17,599 nucleotides of DNA from JBEISR01 sp044337705 (GTDB lineage: Bacteria > Planctomycetota > Planctomycetia > Pirellulales > Pirellulaceae): the NCBI GenBank assembly GCA_044337705.1, contig JBIINB010000096.1, positions 1 to 17,599 of the forward strand. Reading direction: 5' to 3'. This document shows positions 15,000 through 17,599 of the stretch, one piece after another. Within the stretch, counting starts at the first letter, position 1; each line of letters starts with the position of its first letter. The translations under genes and the position numbers were made by a program. The notes under the pieces are model-generated. The model was not told where the DNA came from. It did no database searches and saw nothing but the letters and a program-made list of their open reading frames with translations.

Positions 15000-16316
15000 A
15001 TGGGGTACGTCGCCCTGATGGCTTTCCTGCTGCTGATCGGCCTGGTGTTCCAGGCCAGTGTGCTGGTCTATGCCGCTGGTGCCATGGTGCTGCTCTTTGG
15101 TGGATCCAGATTCCTGGTCGAACGCTGGGTGCGTGCACTCGCCGCGCAGCGCCAGGCGATCCGCGGTGAAATGGAGGTGGGGCAATCCACTTCGGTAGGC
15201 GTCCAACTGACCAATCGCTCCCGATGGTGGATCCCGTGGGTGCTGATCGAAGATGTCCTCCCGCGATCAGCTACCCAGTCACCCCACGGAGCCCTCTCCG
15301 TTCCGCAAACGCCCCTGCGACTGTATGCCCTGGGAGCCCGCCAGGGAAAGTTGCTCAGCTACACGCTGCAGGCGCTGCGCCGAGGGCTTTACCAGATCGG
15401 ACCGACCATCGCGGAAACCGGCGACCTCCTGGGACTTCACCGCCGTTTCGCAGTCCTCTCCAAACCCCAGACGATTCTGGTCCTCCCACGCATCGTTCCG
15501 ATCGAAGGGTACGACATTGCCTCTCGGCGCCCCATCGGTGAAATCCAGGTGACCTACCGCTCCATGGAAGATCCGACTCTGGTCGTTGGCATCCGCGACT
15601 ACCAGCAGGGCGACCCGCTCCATCGCATCCACTGGAAGGCAACCGCCCGCACCGGCCGACTCCACAGCAAGATCTACCAGCCCACCACCGTCGCGGGAGC
15701 GATGCTGCTTCTGGACATGCATCGCCAATCGAACCCCGAACGCCACGAACCGGTCCGAAGCGATCTGGCCGTCACGGCAGCCGCCAGCATCGCCCATACG
15801 CTCTACCAGATCGGACAGCAGTTCGGACTGGTCACCAACGGACGAGATGCCGCCGAACGGCTGCGGACGGAGGGATGGGATACCGATCATCGGTCGCGCG
15901 AGGAACTGGTCTCCCAGGTGGCGATGCGAGAAGAGAGCCTCACATCCAGAAGACCGGTCGTCCTGCCGGCTGGCAAAGGACCGGAACATTTTCGCGAAAT
16001 CCACCGCACCCTGGCTCGCCTGGAACGCTCCGACGGATTGACGCTTCCCCAACTGATTCTGGAGACGCAAAGCCGACTGCCGCGGGATGCCACCCTCCTG
16101 GCGATCGTGCAGGAACTCGACGAATCGGGGTTGATGGCCCTCTCTCTGCTCCGCAAACAAGGCTATCGAATCGCTGTCGTGGTCAACCAGTGGGACGATC
16201 AGACATACCGCCAGATCTCCGGGAAACTGCTCAACCTCCGCATTCCCTCTTACCATTTGTCGGACGAGTCGTCGATCGGTTCCATTTGTCGCACGCTGAT
16301 GCTGGCCCGCAGTTAA
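15000..16316 (+). CDS. DUF58 domain protein (vWA-like, membrane-anchored)
   Basis: Partner protein usually coded next to MoxR. Of 438 residues, the first ~40 form one or two membrane spans (VALMAFLLLIGLVFQASVLV and LVYAAGAMVLLFGG). A beta-rich segment follows (about 60-170). The DUF58 signature GIRDYQQGDPLHRIHWKATA sits at about residues 197-216. After it comes a von Willebrand-A-like half with strand AMLLLDMHRQS. The metal-ion-dependent adhesion motif D-x-S-x-S is not intact there (DMHRQ), as is frequent in DUF58. The ATG is 6 nt after the moxR stop, with GAGGAG (14985-14990) 9 nt before it, inside the end of moxR. The role is likely as a membrane-linked adaptor or substrate of the MoxR ATPase; the process it serves is not visible here. 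Confidence 0.93.
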   Translation: MGYVALMAFLLLIGLVFQASVLVYAAGAMVLLFGGSRFLVERWVRALAAQRQAIRGEMEVGQSTSVGVQLTNRSRWWIPWVLIEDVLPRSATQSPHGALSVPQTPLRLYALGARQGKLLSYTLQALRRGLYQIGPTIAETGDLLGLHRRFAVLSKPQTILVLPRIVPIEGYDIASRRPIGEIQVTYRSMEDPTLVVGIRDYQQGDPLHRIHWKATARTGRLHSKIYQPTTVAGAMLLLDMHRQSNPERHEPVRSDLAVTAAASIAHTLYQIGQQFGLVTNGRDAAERLRTEGWDTDHRSREELVSQVAMREESLTSRRPVVLPAGKGPEHFREIHRTLARLERSDGLTLPQLILETQSRLPRDATLLAIVQELDESGLMALSLLRKQGYRIAVVVNQWDDQTYRQISGKLLNLRIPSYHLSDESSIGSICRTLMLARS

Positions 16317-16360
16317 ACTGCCAACAGCCGGTCTCGAAACCTCCTCAGGAGTCACCATCG

Positions 16361-17599
16361 ATGGAAGAGCGCAGGCCCCCGCGACCTACCCTGGCCGATA
16401 TGGCAATGGCGGCTATCGCTCCGGTGCTGATCATCGGAATGATCAGCTGTCTGGTCTTCTTCCTGGTGAACCTGCTCTACCGGGGTGATTTCACAATCCG
16501 ACTGATGTACCTGCTGGGGCTTTACACCTTCGGCAGCGTCTTCATCGCAAGGATTGCGATCGAACAGTCGAGATCTGTCGCGCTGGGCTATACCGCTGCC
16601 CTGGGCCTGGCAACTTATTTCGTCGTCATGCGATTCGTTCGATTCTCCGGGCCTCTTCAATCGGCTGCCGATTTTCTGGTGATCGGATTTCTAGTCCTTA
16701 TCGGGTTCCTTGCCGACCGCATCACCTGGGACTGCACCTGGATCGACGAACGAGCACCCACCAGCCCGGAAGGGCTTCTGCAGTCTCTGGGCCTCGTCCG
16801 AAGTACGCTCAATCGAAAGGATCGCAAGCAGGCAACCCGACGACACAACCCAGGAATCTGGGTCCTCTATTTCGCGCTCCTGGCCATCCCCCTTTTCGGC
16901 CTCGGTCAACTGGCAATTCCCGCCTACGAAACGCTGGCAAGACAACGCGCCATCCTACTTCTCTTCGGCTATCTCCTGTGCGCTCTTTCGCTGCTGGTAG
17001 TCACCAGCTTTCTCGGGATTCGTCGCTACTTGAGACGACGAAACATCGAAATGCCCACAGGCGTTACCTCCGCCTGGCTCCTCTGGGGCCTCGGCAGCAT
17101 TCTGAGCGTGCTCTTTGCTGTCTGGCTTCTTCCTCTTCCCAGCTCCGGTCCCTGGGCCGCATTGGGCCAGTGGATCACTTCCCCCGACAACCTAATAGCC
17201 AGCCGCTTTGGTTGGGGCCCAGAACCGGTACGATCCTCCAGCCCTGGCAAACCAGCGACATCTGCCGAGCCGAGAACCGCCCCCAAAAAACCTTCCGGAG
17301 CACCTCAAGCGAACGGAACTGCAGGCAGTCACAACGATCCGGCTACTCCGTCGTCAGCAGAAAAGTCGTCGCAACAACCATTGTCTCAACAACCATCAGA
17401 CGACGCCTCCAACACCCCTCCGAAATCCGCACCAGAACAGGGACAAGCTCAACAGGGACAAGCTCAACAGGGACAAGCTCAGCAGGGACAAGCTCAGCAG
17501 GGACAAGCTCAGCAGGGACAAGCTCAGCAGGGACAAGCTCAGCAGGGACAAGCTCAGCAGGGACAAGCTCAGCAGGGGCAGGCTCAGCAGGGGCAGGCT
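16361..17599 (+). CDS. Multi-TM membrane protein with GQAQQ repeat linker, 3'-truncated by window edge
   Basis: Third gene of the MoxR operon, open to the window end (413 codons seen, no stop). AGGAG (16347-16351) lies 9 nt before the ATG. Seven hydrophobic segments are visible at about residues 15-39, 46-66, 73-92, 104-118, 166-185, 197-219 and 239-257, with a conserved-looking loop DRITWDCTWIDE (119-130). From about residue 270 the chain becomes Pro/Ser/Ala/Gln-rich and disordered, and at residue 361 it enters tandem GQAQQ repeats still running at the edge. The stretch preceding the repeats is rich in Ser, Pro and Lys. By analogy with MoxR-DUF58 clusters, a C-terminal domain such as a transglutaminase or DUF4129 might follow the linker, but that is outside the window. 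I cannot name the family. Confidence 0.88.
   Translation, partial: MEERRPPRPTLADMAMAAIAPVLIIGMISCLVFFLVNLLYRGDFTIRLMYLLGLYTFGSVFIARIAIEQSRSVALGYTAALGLATYFVVMRFVRFSGPLQSAADFLVIGFLVLIGFLADRITWDCTWIDERAPTSPEGLLQSLGLVRSTLNRKDRKQATRRHNPGIWVLYFALLAIPLFGLGQLAIPAYETLARQRAILLLFGYLLCALSLLVVTSFLGIRRYLRRRNIEMPTGVTSAWLLWGLGSILSVLFAVWLLPLPSSGPWAALGQWITSPDNLIASRFGWGPEPVRSSSPGKPATSAEPRTAPKKPSGAPQANGTAGSHNDPATPSSAEKSSQQPLSQQPSDDASNTPPKSAPEQGQAQQGQAQQGQAQQGQAQQGQAQQGQAQQGQAQQGQAQQGQAQQGQAQQGQA
17441..17599 (+). repeat. 15-bp in-frame tandem repeat coding GQAQQ
   Basis: Ten full copies and one partial copy of a 15-bp unit (consensus GGACAAGCTCAGCAG) run to the end of the window without a break. Copies 1-2 have CAA as the fourth codon, copies 3-9 are identical with CAG, and copy 10 onward changes to GGG-CAG-GCT. 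All changes are synonymous, so each unit still reads GQAQQ. The array length beyond the edge is unknown. Confidence 0.97.

Noticed and set aside
15279..16358. Long open frame of 359 codons on the minus strand opposite the DUF58 gene
   Set aside because: It lies fully antisense to a well-supported DUF58 gene, lacks recognisable domains and has the composition expected of a codon-bias shadow.

Overview
The window looks like a chromosomal segment of a planctomycete, probably Pirellulales-like. That assignment is inferred from gene content, not from a marker gene. The clues are: the remnant of a large PKN-type Ser/Thr kinase with the planctomycete membrane-plus-TPR tail; an ECF sigma factor coupled to a big membrane anti-sigma with a Gly/Ala-rich outer part; a secreted alpha/beta-hydrolase with a long C-terminal domain of a type I associate with planctomycetes; and a MoxR / DUF58 / multi-TM membrane protein operon. 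Base composition is moderately GC-rich throughout. I saw no prophage, IS element, CRISPR array or tRNA/rRNA gene.

Layout. (1) 1-1976: the 3' part of a GT4 glycosyltransferase, cut by the left edge, then a decayed Ser/Thr kinase (pseudogene). (2) 1993-4184, minus strand: ECF sigma factor followed by its membrane anti-sigma factor, overlapping by ATGA. (3) 4353-5159, plus: a DUF1963/YwqG-like protein. (4) 5227-6301, minus: an ArsR-family repressor and a signal-peptide-bearing SAM methyltransferase, 4 nt apart. Their near-consensus promoter carries a perfect palindrome between -35 and -10. (5) 6326-7225, minus: TruB. (6) 7387-10296, plus: FtsK with an unusual acidic C-terminal tail, divergent from truB. 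(7) 10592-13834, minus: a DinB-like protein, a secreted alpha/beta-hydrolase, and a small unknown protein of 111 aa with a strong Shine-Dalgarno. (8) 14028-17599, plus: MoxR AAA+ ATPase, DUF58 protein, and a seven-TM protein that runs off the right edge inside a 15-bp tandem repeat coding for GQAQQ.

How the genes work together. Three regulatory or functional units are visible: sigma/anti-sigma, ArsR/methyltransferase (probably autoregulated), and MoxR/DUF58/membrane protein (a putative chaperone ATPase with membrane partners). TruB (tRNA pseudouridine 55) and FtsK (chromosome translocation at division) are housekeeping genes. The points most worth following are the exported methyltransferase under ArsR control, the expanding GQAQQ array in the MoxR operon, and the acidic extension after the FtsK gamma domain. 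I did not find a clearly new multi-gene defence or mobile system here.
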